Shown in pieces: positions 1-9,290 of a DNA stretch of 64,000 nucleotides. A program made the translations under genes and the position numbers. Source of the stretch: Evansella sp. LMS18. Its GTDB lineage: Bacteria; Bacillota; Bacilli; Bacillales; Salisediminibacteriaceae. The notes beneath the pieces were generated by a model. The model searched no databases, was not told the origin of the DNA, and saw only the letters and a program-made list of their open reading frames with translations. The first letter of the stretch is position 1. The number at the start of each line of letters is the position of its first letter. The stretch lies in NCBI RefSeq assembly GCF_024362785.1, contig NZ_CP093301.1, positions 620,001 through 684,000 on the forward strand, in the 5' to 3' direction.

Positions 1-111
1 TACAGGAAGAAATAGAAACGGCCTTATTAAATGAATAAAAATGAATATGACCGGTGCCAGCCAGCCGGATTCTTCAATGACACGAGGGATTGTTTCGCTG
101 AATGCATCCAT
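1..111 (-). CDS. TVP38/TMEM64 (VTT-domain) membrane protein, N-terminal fragment
   Basis: Only the first 37 codons are present; the gene runs off the left edge. The peptide begins MDAFSETIPRVIEESGWLAP and continues into a hydrophobic stretch with a HLIRPFLFLP-like motif. That pattern is typical of the start of VTT-domain (DedA/TVP38 superfamily) inner-membrane proteins, which bacilli often carry near thrS and infC. The ATG at 111 is preceded by a strong GAGGAGG site about 8 bases away, which supports the start. The family assignment rests on this short segment, so another membrane protein remains possible. Confidence 0.7.
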   Translation of the reverse strand, partial: MDAFSETIPRVIEESGWLAPVIFIFIHLIRPFLFLPV

Positions 112-230
112 GGTGCTGAATCCTCCTCTCTCCTATCATGTCTATGTGAATTTAAACAATCTATTCTTAACGTAACGTTGCATTGTGTTTGCTAACCATC
201 TTTAAACCTGCAGTATTAATTTTTTCCTAT

Positions 231-485
231 GTGAATGAATTTCATATATAGGCTTTGAATAAAAAAAGACGAACGTTACTTTTCGATTGCAGCGTAAGAC
301 GGCGACTCTGGCGGGAAAAGCATGAAAAGCTGAAAATCCATTTTTGAAGGCGATCAGCCGGCAAAAATTAGTTGAAGCCGTGCCCGCAGAACGCGTCCGT
401 CTGAAGCGTCAATCGAACAATAAAGTAACATTTTAAAATAGTGTTCGTATAAAGATGAAAATCTTGAATTATGAAATTGATTCAT
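231..485. repeat. Dispersed intergenic element, copy 1 (full length)
   Basis: This fills most of the 387-base gap between the VTT gene and ysdA. It shares long near-identical blocks with 15390-15625 and, in shortened form, with 16963-17080. It starts with a TTTCATATATAGGCTTTGAA-like block and ends with an A/T-rich block. GTTACTTTTCGATTG near the left end is complementary to CAATCGAA...AGTAAC near the right end, so the element can fold back on itself. An inner hairpin around 340-370 is imperfect here and perfect in copy 2. There is no open frame. The GC-rich core resembles short repeats scattered through many bacillus genomes. Confidence 0.75.
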
Positions 486-498
486 GTATTAAAGTTCT

Positions 499-771
499 TT
501 ACAAGTAAATAAGGGCAGCTGAAATGACTGCTATTTGCAAAAAAATAATAGCCGGCAGTCCGGCACTGAACAACCTTTTCTTGGTTTTATGCCTGAAAAC
601 CCTTGAGGAAACCAGCATCCCGGCAGCCCCTCCGAACAGAGCCCATTTCATTAATGTTTTTTCCGGGATTCGCCTATTGCCCTTAACCGCTCTTTTTTTA
701 TCCGCAGCCATTATTATATAAGCAATTATGTTGATGATTAATAAATAATATATCAGAAAATCAGGTCGCAT
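499..771 (-). CDS. ysdA: DUF1294 family small membrane protein (YsdA)
   Basis: 90 residues, close to the usual length for the family. There are three hydrophobic segments (about residues 5-21, 40-55 and 70-89) and a basic loop with the DUF1294 signature around KRRAVKGNRRIPE and LMKWALFGGAAGML. In B. subtilis ysdA also lies next to rplT, so position agrees with sequence. ATG at 771 follows an AGGAAGGA site. The biochemical function of DUF1294 proteins is not known to me. Confidence 0.88.
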   Translation of the reverse strand: MRPDFLIYYLLIINIIAYIIMAADKKRAVKGNRRIPEKTLMKWALFGGAAGMLVSSRVFRHKTKKRLFSAGLPAIIFLQIAVISAALIYL

Positions 772-889
772 ACTCTGTCCTTCCTAAATTATATTCAGTG
801 TTTTTGAATTAGTGTTCAATAACATTTTTAGTATTACATATCAGGACAGTACAGATAGCCGCCGGAAGCGGCCCATACATGTTTTTTCA

Positions 890-926
890 TATAAAGAAAA
901 GCCACTCCCGGAAGAGAGCGGCCTTT
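890..926 (-). terminator. Terminator of the infC-rpmI-rplT operon
   Basis: The minus strand reads AAAAGGCCGCTCTC, a TTCC loop, then GGGAGTGGCTTTT, and continues T-rich. It begins 10 bases after the rplT stop, the expected end of the operon. Confidence 0.85.
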
Positions 927-935
927 TCAGTTTGA

Positions 936-1292
936 TTATTTTAAGTTCTCTTTTGCTTTTGAAGCAAGATCAGAGAATGCTTTTTCGTCATGGATAGCGA
1001 TATCTGCAAGCATTTTACGGTTCATTTCAACGCCAGCCTGCTTAAGACCGAACATGAAACGGTTGTAAGAAAGGCCGTTCATACGTGCTGCAGCGTTAAT
1101 ACGTGCGATCCAGAGTTTACGGAAATCACGCTTTTTCTGTCTGCGGTCACGGTATGCGTACAGGTGAGATTTCATTACCTGTCCCTGGGCTGTTTTAAAT
1201 AATCTATGCTTTGAACCTACATAACCTTTTGCAAGCTTTAATACTTTTTTACGACGACGACGGGAAACAAATCCGCCCTTTACTCTAGCCAT
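936..1292 (-). CDS. rplT: 50S ribosomal protein L20
   Basis: 118 residues, essentially full family length, very basic, with the typical start [16 protein letters not shown] and the [15 protein letters not shown] block. L20 binds 23S rRNA early in large-subunit assembly. In bacilli it also represses its own operon by binding the leader upstream of infC, and such a leader is present at 2211-2442. A strong AAGGAGGG site precedes the ATG. It is the last gene of infC-rpmI-rplT and is followed by a terminator. Confidence 0.98.
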   Translation of the reverse strand: MARVKGGFVSRRRRKKVLKLAKGYVGSKHRLFKTAQGQVMKSHLYAYRDRRQKKRDFRKLWIARINAAARMNGLSYNRFMFGLKQAGVEMNRKMLADIAIHDEKAFSDLASKAKENLK

Positions 1293-1392
1293 CGTAATCC
1301 CTCCTTCTCAATCAATTCTGTGTAGTATAGATACCGTGCTGTCCGACAGGGAATATCCCTCATTCTTCAGCCGATGTTAAGTCAATCTGAAA

Positions 1393-1581
1393 TTAGATCA
1401 TTTCTCCAATGCGCTTCTGGTCGCTCTTGCTTACCAGTGCACCTTTACGAAGCTTTCTTTTCTGCTTTTGTGATTTATTAGCAGCTAAGTGGCTAGTGTA
1501 AGCATGGGAACGCTTCAATTTGCCGCTTCCTGTCTTTTTAAAACGCTTTGCAGCGCCGCTGTGAGTTTTCATTTTTGGCAT
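1393..1581 (-). CDS. rpmI: 50S ribosomal protein L35
   Basis: 62 residues, basic, beginning [20 protein letters not shown], the universal L35 signature. A longer reading frame exists upstream, but a GGGAGG site sits about 9 bases before this ATG, so the start at 1581 is preferred. It lies between infC and rplT with gaps of about 100 bases, as in other bacilli. L35 is a structural protein of the large subunit. Confidence 0.97.
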   Translation of the reverse strand: MPKMKTHSGAAKRFKKTGSGKLKRSHAYTSHLAANKSQKQKRKLRKGALVSKSDQKRIGEMI

Positions 1582-1694
1582 CTTGGGTTTCCTCCCTATC
1601 TGCATATTCGTTGTCTGTTATGGTGAATCTTTGAACAAATGCCTGAGCATCTGCAATTTATGGCCGGTTGTTGTTGTCTTATAGAAAAAAGGTC

Positions 1695-2210
1695 TTATTT
1701 TTCAGCTTGTGGCGCAAGGACGAGGAACATGCTGCGTCCTTCCATTTTAGGCTTTTGTTCTACAGTAGCGATATCCTCGCATTCTTTTGCCAGGCGCTCG
1801 AGAACATCTTTACCTATTTGAGAGTGAGTGATGGCGCGTCCGCGGAAACGGATTGCGGCTTTCACTTTGTCACCCTTAGTTAAGAACTTTCTTGCATTGC
1901 GAAGTTTTGTGTTAAAGTCATGCTCTTCAATATTCGGACTTAAACGGACTTCTTTAACGTTAATAACCTTCTGCTTTTTACGAGCTTCTTTATCTTTCTT
2001 CTGCTGCTCGTAGCGGAATTTTCCGTAGTCCATGATCCGGCATACTGGCGGTTTCGCGTTTGGCGCAACCATTACAAGGTCAAGGTTGGCATTTTGCGCC
2101 ATTTCCAGTGCCTCTTGTTTTGATTTAACCCCAATCTGGTCACCGTTAGCTCCGACCAAGCGCACTTCGCGAGCGCGAATGGCGTCGTTAATGATCATAT
2201 CCTTACTAAT
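1695..2210 (-). CDS. infC: Translation initiation factor IF-3, ATT start
   Basis: The first in-frame ATG is at 2198 ([16 protein letters not shown]...). Four codons upstream is an ATT preceded by GGAGGTG with 7 bases of spacing, giving (M)[12 protein letters not shown] and 171 residues. IF-3 genes of bacilli and enterobacteria are known to use ATT/AUU, which lets IF-3 limit its own translation, and the ATG has no ribosome site of its own. Both IF-3 domains are intact: the N-terminal domain with [18 protein letters not shown] and the C-terminal domain with [16 protein letters not shown]-3 keeps 30S subunits free and checks the initiator tRNA. First gene of the operon. Confidence 0.96.
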   Translation of the reverse strand: MSKDMIINDAIRAREVRLVGANGDQIGVKSKQEALEMAQNANLDLVMVAPNAKPPVCRIMDYGKFRYEQQKKDKEARKKQKVINVKEVRLSPNIEEHDFNTKLRNARKFLTKGDKVKAAIRFRGRAITHSQIGKDVLERLAKECEDIATVEQKPKMEGRSMFLVLAPQAEK

Positions 2211-2442
2211 ATTGAGCCACCTCCATAATTTTACGGATCAAAGCAAGCTGTTATCGTAACACCGTCAAACTTCCGTAAATAAAAACAGGAAGTATTGATG
2301 ACAATAAAAAAAGTATGGGTGCATAAATCGCCCACACTTCTACCTGTCTGTATGTTCTCAGTAGTAACCTGTCAACTGCATATGCGTCAATCAGGTGAGA
2401 AGCGGGCGCTTCTTCTTGCTTTGTTTCCAATATGATGTTCAC
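2211..2442 (-). promoter_or_regulatory. L20-type ribosomal protein leader with intrinsic terminator
   Basis: The 230-base leader of infC contains, on the minus strand, GAAGCGCCCGCTTCTCACC, then TTGACAGGTTACTACTGAG, then AGTGTGGGCGATTTATGC closing with ACCCATACTTTTTTT (2306-2339). This order matches the L20 leader known upstream of infC-rpmI-rplT in bacilli. There, free L20 stabilises a pseudoknot-like fold that favours the terminator, so excess L20 shuts the operon down. Recognition is from memory of the family; a covariance search would settle it. A 63-codon frame inside the leader is not treated as a gene. Confidence 0.85.
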
Positions 2443-2448
2443 TAGAAT

Positions 2449-2477
2449 AGATTAACACATGCCTTCGTCTCTGTCAA
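2449..2477 (-). promoter_or_regulatory. Sigma-A promoter of infC-rpmI-rplT
   Basis: On the minus strand a perfect TTGACA (2472-2477) is followed after 17 bases by TAATCT (2449-2454), preceded by TGT as in an extended -10. Transcription would start near 2442, at the head of the L20 leader. Confidence 0.75.
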
Positions 2478-2531
2478 ATTAGTTTTTAAAATTATCGATC
2501 TGTTAAGCAATCACAGCTGCCGGACAGACGA

Positions 2532-4751
2532 TTAATTATTTTTTAACAGACCGATAAATTTATCAGCCGGAACGGGTTTACTGAAATAAAAGCCTTGTAC
2601 GTACGGGCAGCCAATGGAGTTCAGGTACTCGTATGCTTCCTGGCACTCCACTCCTTCAGCTACCATAAAAAGCCCTAAGTCTTTGCCAAGTTTAATAGTA
2701 GAAGAAACAATGGCTCTGTCCGCTCTGTCTCCCGGGAGGTCTTTAACGAACGACCTGTCGACCTTTAAGCAGTTCACAGGAAATTGTTTTAAATAACTCA
2801 GGGAGGAGTAACCCGTGCCAAAGTCATCAATCGCGATCGTAAACCCTGAATCTCTTAGTTTCTGCAGCGTGTTAATGGAATCAACAGTATTCTCCATCAC
2901 GCTGTTTTCTGTCAGCTCCAGCTGGATTCTGCCAGGACGGACATTAAATTCCTGGACGATACTTTTCAGCCTTCTTACAAACCCAGCCTGCTGCAGCTGT
3001 GATGCAGATATATTCACAGATATGATCAGGGCCTCATTTCCAAGGAGTTCATCCCATTTCTTCAAGTCCCTGCATGCCTGTTGTACTACGAAGTCTCCAA
3101 TGGGGATAATGAGTCCTGATTCTTCCGCCGCAGGGATGAATTCAGCCGGGGAAATCATTCCTTTTTCAGGATGAATCCAGCGCACGAGGGCTTCACAGGA
3201 AATAATCTTTTTGTCATCAGCACGGATAACCGGCTGGTACACGAGCCGGAACTGCTCCTGTTCCACTGCCTGCCTCAGGTCGCTTTCAAGCTGAATCCTT
3301 GAGAGAAATGCTCCTTTCATATCTGCGCTGAAAAACCGGTACGTCCCGCCTCCCGAGTGTTTTGCATCCAGTAAAGCCATATCTGCATGTTTCATAAGCT
3401 CTTCCGGATGATCTGCAGAATCAGGAAAGACTGCAACGCCTACGCTCGCTTTCTGCGGTATTTCAGTCTGTTTGTATTGAAACCTTTCATTAAATACCAT
3501 TAAAGAAGACTCAACAATCCTGAGCAGCTCCAGTTCATCCGAACCGAAAATAAACCATACAAATTCGTCACCGCCTATATGGTAAAGCTGATAATCATCT
3601 GCATATCCTTCAAGCTTTAAATGCTGAAGGCGCTCAGCAGCCATCATAATAAATCTGTCGCCAACAGAATGGCCAAGGGTGTCATTAATATTTTTGAACT
3701 GGTCCAGATCGATAAGAATGATAGCTGCTCTTTTATCCGTTGATTTTGCATCCGTCAGCCTGTATGAAAGGTCTTCTTCAAGCATCCTGCGATTAGGCAG
3801 CCCTGTTAAAGGGTCGTGCAGCGCCATATTCCTGACTGCGAGCTCCGAGTTTTTCAGCTCGGTTATATCACTTACCGAAGCTACTACTTCCTTTACTGAT
3901 CCATCCCTGTCTGTAACAGGGGACAATGTGGCATGAAAGTAGCCCTTTCCCTGCTTATATTCAAATTTAACCGGCTGCCCCGCATATGCTTTCTTAAAGT
4001 TCTGCCGGATGAGAGGCTGCTGGTTCTCGTCTCCAATTACCGTGGAAACAGGCCTCCATTTGACAAATTCTGTTGTAATGCCGATTTTTTCTGCAAGCCG
4101 GCCTTCCAGGAGAGTAATAATTGGCCCGTTTGTATCCCCCTTGATTGTGCGGATGACAAAGTTATGAAGATTTTTAATAAGAGCAGAATAATCCTGCTCA
4201 ATAGAAGTGCGTAATTCTTCCTCAGATTTCAAAGCTGTGATATCAGAACGAATAGAAATGAACTTTTCCGGCACGCCGTCTTTACCGGGAATCGGAAAAA
4301 AAGAAGCTTTCACCCAGTAGTAAGTTCCGTCTTTTCGTTTATGTTTTAATTCTCCGGCCCAGGTTGTACCGTTCTGAAGTTTTTCCCAGACCTCTTCATA
4401 AAAAGTCGAGGAGGGATGGCCGGATTTCAGAATATTATGGTGCGATCCTATAAGCTCTTCTCTGCTGTAGCCGGAAACATCACAGAAAGCATCATTAACT
4501 TCAATGATTTTTCCGTCTGTTTCTGTCACAACAACCATACATGCCTGATGAAAAGCTTCTATCATTTCCTGAAGCTGAACAATCATATTTTCCACATTAT
4601 GAGATAGCCTGCCGTACTCTTCTCTCAGGCGCTGGTGGAACTCTTCCGTCCATTTATGTACTGAAACAATCGATTCCAACATATATTCCACGTCCTTATC
4701 TGCAATCTGTACGATGTCAAAGCTGTTTTTCGGGAAGTGCTGTTTCAACAA
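2532..4751 (-). CDS. PAS-PAS-GGDEF-EAL cyclic-di-GMP turnover protein
   Basis: 739 residues. Order: N-terminal segment, PAS about 70-175, second PAS-like region about 185-300, GGDEF domain about 305-475 with intact GGDEF at 393-397, and EAL domain about 485-735. The EAL domain keeps EAL (520-522), LELTEN (611-616), DDFGTGYSS (642-650) and VAEGVE (697-702). No RxxD inhibitory site is visible before GGDEF. Both the diguanylate cyclase and phosphodiesterase sites look complete, so either activity or a switchable one is possible. No membrane segments, so cytoplasmic. The start is TTG with only a weak ribosome site and no in-frame ATG nearby. It sits alone between infC and thrS. Confidence 0.92.
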   Translation of the reverse strand: MLKQHFPKNSFDIVQIADKDVEYMLESIVSVHKWTEEFHQRLREEYGRLSHNVENMIVQLQEMIEAFHQACMVVVTETDGKIIEVNDAFCDVSGYSREELIGSHHNILKSGHPSSTFYEEVWEKLQNGTTWAGELKHKRKDGTYYWVKASFFPIPGKDGVPEKFISIRSDITALKSEEELRTSIEQDYSALIKNLHNFVIRTIKGDTNGPIITLLEGRLAEKIGITTEFVKWRPVSTVIGDENQQPLIRQNFKKAYAGQPVKFEYKQGKGYFHATLSPVTDRDGSVKEVVASVSDITELKNSELAVRNMALHDPLTGLPNRRMLEEDLSYRLTDAKSTDKRAAIILIDLDQFKNINDTLGHSVGDRFIMMAAERLQHLKLEGYADDYQLYHIGGDEFVWFIFGSDELELLRIVESSLMVFNERFQYKQTEIPQKASVGVAVFPDSADHPEELMKHADMALLDAKHSGGGTYRFFSADMKGAFLSRIQLESDLRQAVEQEQFRLVYQPVIRADDKKIISCEALVRWIHPEKGMISPAEFIPAAEESGLIIPIGDFVVQQACRDLKKWDELLGNEALIISVNISASQLQQAGFVRRLKSIVQEFNVRPGRIQLELTENSVMENTVDSINTLQKLRDSGFTIAIDDFGTGYSSLSYLKQFPVNCLKVDRSFVKDLPGDRADRAIVSSTIKLGKDLGLFMVAEGVECQEAYEYLNSIGCPYVQGFYFSKPVPADKFIGLLKNN

Positions 4752-4951
4752 ATTTCTAACTCGTCCACTGTAAGAATTGTAGAAAACTGGCGAAAAAAAC
4801 AGAATAAGTATAATATCTCCATTTTACTTTGTTTGCTGCCGTTAAACAACCTGACTTTTCCCTTCGACTTACTGGACTCATTATCCATAAAGAAAGCAGT
4901 CAACACTGGATAATACACAATTAAAGGGGAAGTTGTTGCGAATCCATATAG

Positions 4952-4979
4952 AAAAAGCCGGCAGCTATTAGCTGCCGGC
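4952..4979 (-). terminator. Terminator of thrS
   Basis: A perfect 10-base inverted repeat GCCGGCAGCT/AGCTGCCGGC is followed by TTTTT on the minus strand, 12 bases after the thrS stop. Confidence 0.92.
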
Positions 4980-4990
4980 CAAACGGTGCT

Positions 4991-6940
4991 TTAATTAGAT
5001 TTGCGATTTTCTATTTCATCTTTCATCTGGGCTTTAAAGTCCTCCAGTGTTATTGCTTCTGTTTCCTTTTGCCCATAACGCCGGACATTGACACTTTCTG
5101 ACTCGATTTCTTTATCTCCAAGAACAAGGATATAAGGAATCTTCTGCATCTGTGCTTCCCGGATTTTATAACCAAGCTTTTCGTCACGGACATCCACGTT
5201 AACACGGACGCCTGCCTGCTTCAGTTCATCTTCCACTTTACGGACATAGTCCATATGCACGTCGCTTACCGGAATAGCCTGAACCTGTACCGGAGCAAGC
5301 CATGTCGGGAAAGCACCTTTGTATTCTTCCAGAAGGAAGGCTACAAAACGCTCCATAGTGGAAACTACTCCACGGTGGATGACTACAGGGCGATGCTCTT
5401 TACCGTCTTCTCCAACATAAGTAAGCTCAAATCGGTTCGGCAGGTGGAAGTCAAGCTGGACAGTGGAGAGAGTTTCGTCTTTTCCAAGCGCTGTTTTCAC
5501 CTGAACATCGAGCTTAGGACCATAGAATGCTGCTTCGCCTTCCGCTTCCACATATTCCACTTCCATGTCGTCCATTGCTTCCTTAAGCATTGCCTGAGCT
5601 TTTTCCCACATTTCATCGTTATCCACATATTTCTCTTTATCTGCAGGATCACGGTATGAGAGGCGGAAGTAATAATCTTCAATGCCGAAATCTTTGTAAA
5701 CATTCTGCACGAGCTCCACTACACGGATGAACTCATCTTTCAGCTGATCCGGACGGCAGAAAATATGCGCATCGTTAAGAGTCATCGCTCTTACCCGCTG
5801 TAATCCTGCGAGAGCACCGGACATTTCATGCCTGTGCATCATTCCGAGCTCAGCAATCCTTACAGGAAGATTGCGGTAGCTGTGCAGCTGATTTTTATAA
5901 ATCATCATATGGTGCGGACAGTTCATCGGGCGAAGAACGAGGTCTTCGTTATCCATACCCATTGCCGGGAACATGTCCTCCTGATAGTGGTCCCAGTGTC
6001 CGGAAGTTTTATAAAGCTCCACACTTCCAAGCACCGGAGTATAAACATGATCATAGCCGAGACGTTCTTCCAGATCCACAATATAACGTTCAATAGTTCG
6101 GCGGATTGTCGCCCCTTTTGGAAGCCATAACGGGAGGCCTTGTCCCACTTTCTGGTTAATTGTGAAAATACCAAGCTCTTTCCCAAGTTTACGGTGATCC
6201 CGCTCTTTCGCTTCCTCAAGCATCTTCAGATGGTCATCCAGCTGGCCTTGCTTTGGAAAAGCAGTCCCATAAATACGCTGGAGCATTTTATTTTTACTGT
6301 CGCCTCTCCAGTAGGCACCATTTACTGTCATGAGCTTGAACTTTTTAATCTTGCTCGTAGACGGGACATGAACCCCGCGGCAAAGGTCAAAAAATTCTCC
6401 TTGTTCGTAAATGCTGATTGTTTCTCCGGCAGGAATATCTTCAAGAAGTTCGAGTTTCAGTTCATCACCGATCTCATCGTAGCGCTGAACAGCTTCCTCC
6501 CTGCTCACTTCCACCCGGTTAATTTCAAGGTTTTCATCCACTATTCTTTTCATTTCTTTTTCGATTCTCTCTAAATCTTCCGGAGTCAGGGAATGAGGCA
6601 TATCTATGTCGTAATAAAAGCCCCCTTCAATGACCGGACCAACGCCAAGTTTCACGTCATCGTACAGGCGCTTTACTGCCTGCGCCATTAAGTGGGCAGT
6701 ACTGTGGCGGAGAACCTCAAGCCCCTCATCAGAGTCGTACGTAATTATTTCTATATCTCCATCTGCGTCTATAGGTTTGCAAAGATCAATAAGCTCTCCG
6801 TTCAATTTGCCTGCAAGGGCGTTCTTTTTAAGCCCTGGAGAAATAGAAGCAGCTATTTCTTCTGTTGTGGTTCCTTTGCTGTACTCCTTTTTATTACCGT
6901 CCGGAAAAGCAATCAGAATTTTTTCAGCAGCTTCTGCCAT
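4991..6940 (-). CDS. thrS: Threonyl-tRNA synthetase
   Basis: 649 residues from the ATG at 6940; a GTG three codons upstream overlaps the AAAGGAG site and is less likely. Order: TGS domain (about 5-65), second additional (editing) domain with HSTAHLMAQ and CRGVHVPST, class II catalytic core with [11 protein letters not shown], motif 2 around [16 protein letters not shown] and motif 3 [11 protein letters not shown], then the anticodon-binding domain (about 540-640). It charges tRNA-Thr and hydrolyses mischarged Ser-tRNA. It is the single gene of a unit with a T-box leader and its own terminator. Confidence 0.98.
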   Translation of the reverse strand: MAEAAEKILIAFPDGNKKEYSKGTTTEEIAASISPGLKKNALAGKLNGELIDLCKPIDADGDIEIITYDSDEGLEVLRHSTAHLMAQAVKRLYDDVKLGVGPVIEGGFYYDIDMPHSLTPEDLERIEKEMKRIVDENLEINRVEVSREEAVQRYDEIGDELKLELLEDIPAGETISIYEQGEFFDLCRGVHVPSTSKIKKFKLMTVNGAYWRGDSKNKMLQRIYGTAFPKQGQLDDHLKMLEEAKERDHRKLGKELGIFTINQKVGQGLPLWLPKGATIRRTIERYIVDLEERLGYDHVYTPVLGSVELYKTSGHWDHYQEDMFPAMGMDNEDLVLRPMNCPHHMMIYKNQLHSYRNLPVRIAELGMMHRHEMSGALAGLQRVRAMTLNDAHIFCRPDQLKDEFIRVVELVQNVYKDFGIEDYYFRLSYRDPADKEKYVDNDEMWEKAQAMLKEAMDDMEVEYVEAEGEAAFYGPKLDVQVKTALGKDETLSTVQLDFHLPNRFELTYVGEDGKEHRPVVIHRGVVSTMERFVAFLLEEYKGAFPTWLAPVQVQAIPVSDVHMDYVRKVEDELKQAGVRVNVDVRDEKLGYKIREAQMQKIPYILVLGDKEIESESVNVRRYGQKETEAITLEDFKAQMKDEIENRKSN

Positions 6941-7014
6941 TTTAAACACTCCTTTTCTCTTTTTATCGAATAACCTTCCGTAATGATGAGTTACCGGTCG
7001 TGTTTCAAGGCATT

Positions 7015-7321
7015 AAAAAACACCCGTCCCTCATACAAGGGACGAGTGTGTCACACGTGGTTCCACCCTAATTCCTGAACAGGCTTTCCTCACATCGACC
7101 TTCCGGAGAAGAAATGTCAGACGGCTGTTCAGCTTCGTTTGACCCGGTAACGGCGGGGCCGTCAGCACATACTAAAGGGATTAATCCCCATTCCGAACTG
7201 AAGTTTAGAGGCGGTAAGCAATTTTTCGTACTGGGAAGTTTTCAGCCGGTGGCTTCCCTCTCTGTAAGCCGGTTAAAAAAGCTCGTGTCCTCATCATCAC
7301 TGGTTACTTGATTTCCTTATG
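7015..7321 (-). promoter_or_regulatory. T-box riboswitch of thrS
   Basis: The minus-strand leader carries the T-box AGGGTGGAACCACGTG (7054-7069). Just after it comes a terminator hairpin ACACTCGTCCCT/AGGGACGGGTGT followed by TTTTTT (7015-7050). Upstream are stem I elements such as GAGAGGGAAGCC, CGGCTGAAAACTTCCC and AGTA. A TGGA bulge fits a tRNA-Thr with a U discriminator. In this class, uncharged cognate tRNA stabilises the antiterminator so that thrS is read only when threonyl-tRNA is scarce. An ACC triplet in GCTTACCGCC is a reasonable specifier candidate, but I did not fold the leader. Confidence 0.93.
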
Positions 7322-7327
7322 GATAGT

Positions 7328-7356
7328 ATTATAATAATCCCCCGGACGAAAATCAA
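7328..7356 (-). promoter_or_regulatory. Sigma-A promoter of the thrS T-box transcript
   Basis: On the minus strand TTGATT (7351-7356) is separated by 17 bases from a perfect TATAAT (7328-7333), placing the start near 7321 at the head of the T-box. Confidence 0.85.
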
Positions 7357-7451
7357 GCCCTTGCTTAAATTAACTCCTTTTACGGACGTCGGCATTAAAC
7401 GGTCTGTTTTTACAGCACTTTCGCACACCTGTTGTTTTAAGCTTGTTTTTG

Positions 7452-8330
7452 CTAATTATTTTCTGCAGGAATATCAATGTGCCTTTTCCCGGTCAATTCT
7501 TTTTTCAGTTCCACCCTCTCCTCAAAAATAGATAAGAGGGTATGCAGCAATCCTTCATGATGTGTCCGCGGGTGAATAATCAGCCTCCGGGGAGAAATAC
7601 TCACGAGAGGCCCAATCACTCTCCTGGCAAGAGGCAGATGGGAATCAAAATACATTTCTTCACTGAGCCAGCGGCGTATTTGCTGGCTGGAAATCAGCCT
7701 TCCATTCCCATCCACTAATTTAACTTCTTCCTCCAAAAATAACTGAATTGTATCCACCCTCGGTACGGTATCTTTTAAAAATTCCCGGCATGTGTGAAGC
7801 ATAATCTGATAATCATACTCCATCTTGTATTCATCAATTGCCTTTTCAACAATTTCCCCAAGCTGCTCTTTGTTTTTCCTGAACCGGAACATCAAAAACG
7901 ATTCAAAAGAAAAGCAGATAGAAGCTTGAATAAACTGGTGGTAGAGCTGGAACATTTCCTTCTGCCAGTCCAGGAATGAAGTTTCCAGCGGCACATCTTC
8001 CGGAGGGTTAAAAAAAAGATCTCTCGCATGTCCCATAATAGCATCGATTTCATACTGCTCTTCATAATAAAATCTTTCCCTGAGCAGTTCTTCCATCCAG
8101 AGAGGCAGTACATTTTTTATCGTTACATTCGTTAAAATAAGCGCAACTTCCTTCATTTTATCCGGTTCATCCCCGTCCAGCACATTCATATTAATAAAAA
8201 GCTTGTTCTCCCCATCTTCCTGTTTCGTAAATATACTTTTCCGGACGCCTTCGTATGTATCCATTGAACGGAGCAATTGACAATAGAAGGCCTCACATAA
8301 TGAAATATTTTTAAATTCTATTACTAACAA
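7452..8330 (-). CDS. ytxC: YtxC family sporulation-associated protein
   Basis: About 292 residues. The frame stays open up to a TTG at 8396, but that codon has no usable ribosome site. TTG at 8330 follows GGGAGGGG with 6 bases of spacing and gives MLVIEFKN, matching the B. subtilis YtxC N-terminus in style and length (about 281). The protein is soluble-looking, rich in acidic and aromatic residues, and ends in a TGKRHIDIPAENN-like tail. ytxC lies directly upstream of thrS in B. subtilis too. The molecular role is unknown; the family is restricted to spore formers. Confidence 0.85.
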   Translation of the reverse strand: MLVIEFKNISLCEAFYCQLLRSMDTYEGVRKSIFTKQEDGENKLFINMNVLDGDEPDKMKEVALILTNVTIKNVLPLWMEELLRERFYYEEQYEIDAIMGHARDLFFNPPEDVPLETSFLDWQKEMFQLYHQFIQASICFSFESFLMFRFRKNKEQLGEIVEKAIDEYKMEYDYQIMLHTCREFLKDTVPRVDTIQLFLEEEVKLVDGNGRLISSQQIRRWLSEEMYFDSHLPLARRVIGPLVSISPRRLIIHPRTHHEGLLHTLLSIFEERVELKKELTGKRHIDIPAENN

Positions 8331-8670
8331 CGGCAGCCCCTCCCAATCGTGCAGTCGAGTTGAGAGTCTCGGCAAGACTTGGTTCTTAAGCTTCAACTCT
8401 TTGCAAACATCTAATACATATATATGGATGAGCTGTACATTTATGAATAGGTATTAAAATAAAGTGAAAGTTCAGTTGGGCGGGGGTGTTAACATCTGAA
8501 TTTGTTCCTATGAGGATCAGTGGTGGGGGGAGGGAACACCCGGGATTGAGTCAGGGTTAACTATCGGTGGGGGGTAACTTTCTTGAATTATTTTTCTTTT
8601 TTTAAGAGGTTTTTTCGAGGGGCGTGTTGTATTTATAGGTTGTATGATTAACTGTCAAAGGAGTGAAGAA
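8331..8670. other. Divergent intergenic region, G-rich on the plus strand
   Basis: This holds the opposing 5' regions of ytxC and the RAYT gene. Between 8478 and 8570 the plus strand has several G runs (GGGCGGGGG, GGTGGGGGGAGGG, GGTGGGGGG) and two related GTTAAC segments. No convincing promoter could be assigned to either gene. No open frame with a ribosome site was seen. Confidence 0.5.
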
Positions 8671-9219
8671 ATGGGCAGAAAACCAAGAAACTGGAATCAG
8701 GCAGAATATTACCATGTATATAACAGAGGGATAAGAAAGGAAGGTCTCTTCAGGCACCCAAAGGATTATGAATATTTTCTGGGATTAATTGAACGCACGT
8801 TTAATAAACACCCCGTCACCATTACCTCCTATTGCCTCATGAAGACTCATTATCACATCCAGATACAGTCACATAGCGGGCCATTAAGCGATTTTATGAA
8901 AAACCTCACCAGAATGTATGCCCTTTATTACAACAGAACTTATAAGTTGCGTGGACCTGTGTTTGAAGGCCGATTTAACGCAAAACCAATTTCGGATCCA
9001 AGAGGTATGCTTCATGTTAGCCGTTATATCCACTTTAACCCCGTAGTTTCCCGCCTGACAAAAAAACCTGAAAATTACCAATGGAGCAGTTACACATTTT
9101 ACTATCATTTAAATTCCCCTCCTCCACCGCCTTATTTACAGTTAACACCAATACTTAATTTTTTCCATGGCACCGAAACTCAAAGGAAGCAAAAATATGT
9201 TGAATGGTGTTTTTATTAA
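8671..9219 (+). CDS. REP-associated tyrosine transposase (RAYT, Y1_Tnp family)
   Basis: 182 residues from the ATG at 8671, which follows AAAGGAG by 7-8 bases; an ATG nine codons earlier has no ribosome site. The HUH motif is KTHYHIQIQ (H60 and H62), and the probable nucleophilic tyrosine is Y119 in SRYIHFNPV, the RAYT arrangement. The start RNWNQAEYYHVYNRGI is the typical metal-site region. RAYTs are single-strand endonucleases that act on REP palindromes and are usually single-copy domesticated genes. A palindrome array begins 72 bases after the stop, the expected context. Nothing here shows that it is active. Confidence 0.93.
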   Translation: MGRKPRNWNQAEYYHVYNRGIRKEGLFRHPKDYEYFLGLIERTFNKHPVTITSYCLMKTHYHIQIQSHSGPLSDFMKNLTRMYALYYNRTYKLRGPVFEGRFNAKPISDPRGMLHVSRYIHFNPVVSRLTKKPENYQWSSYTFYYHLNSPPPPPYLQLTPILNFFHGTETQRKQKYVEWCFY

Positions 9220-9290
9220 AGATATGTTTTTTTGAATTCCAATTAAGCTAATTTATCTGTGCTCGTGGTGGATGACAGTTGATTCAACAT

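Noticed and set aside
2251-2442. Open frame of 63 codons upstream of infC
   Set aside because: It lies wholly inside the L20-type leader, including its terminator stem, and has no ribosome site.
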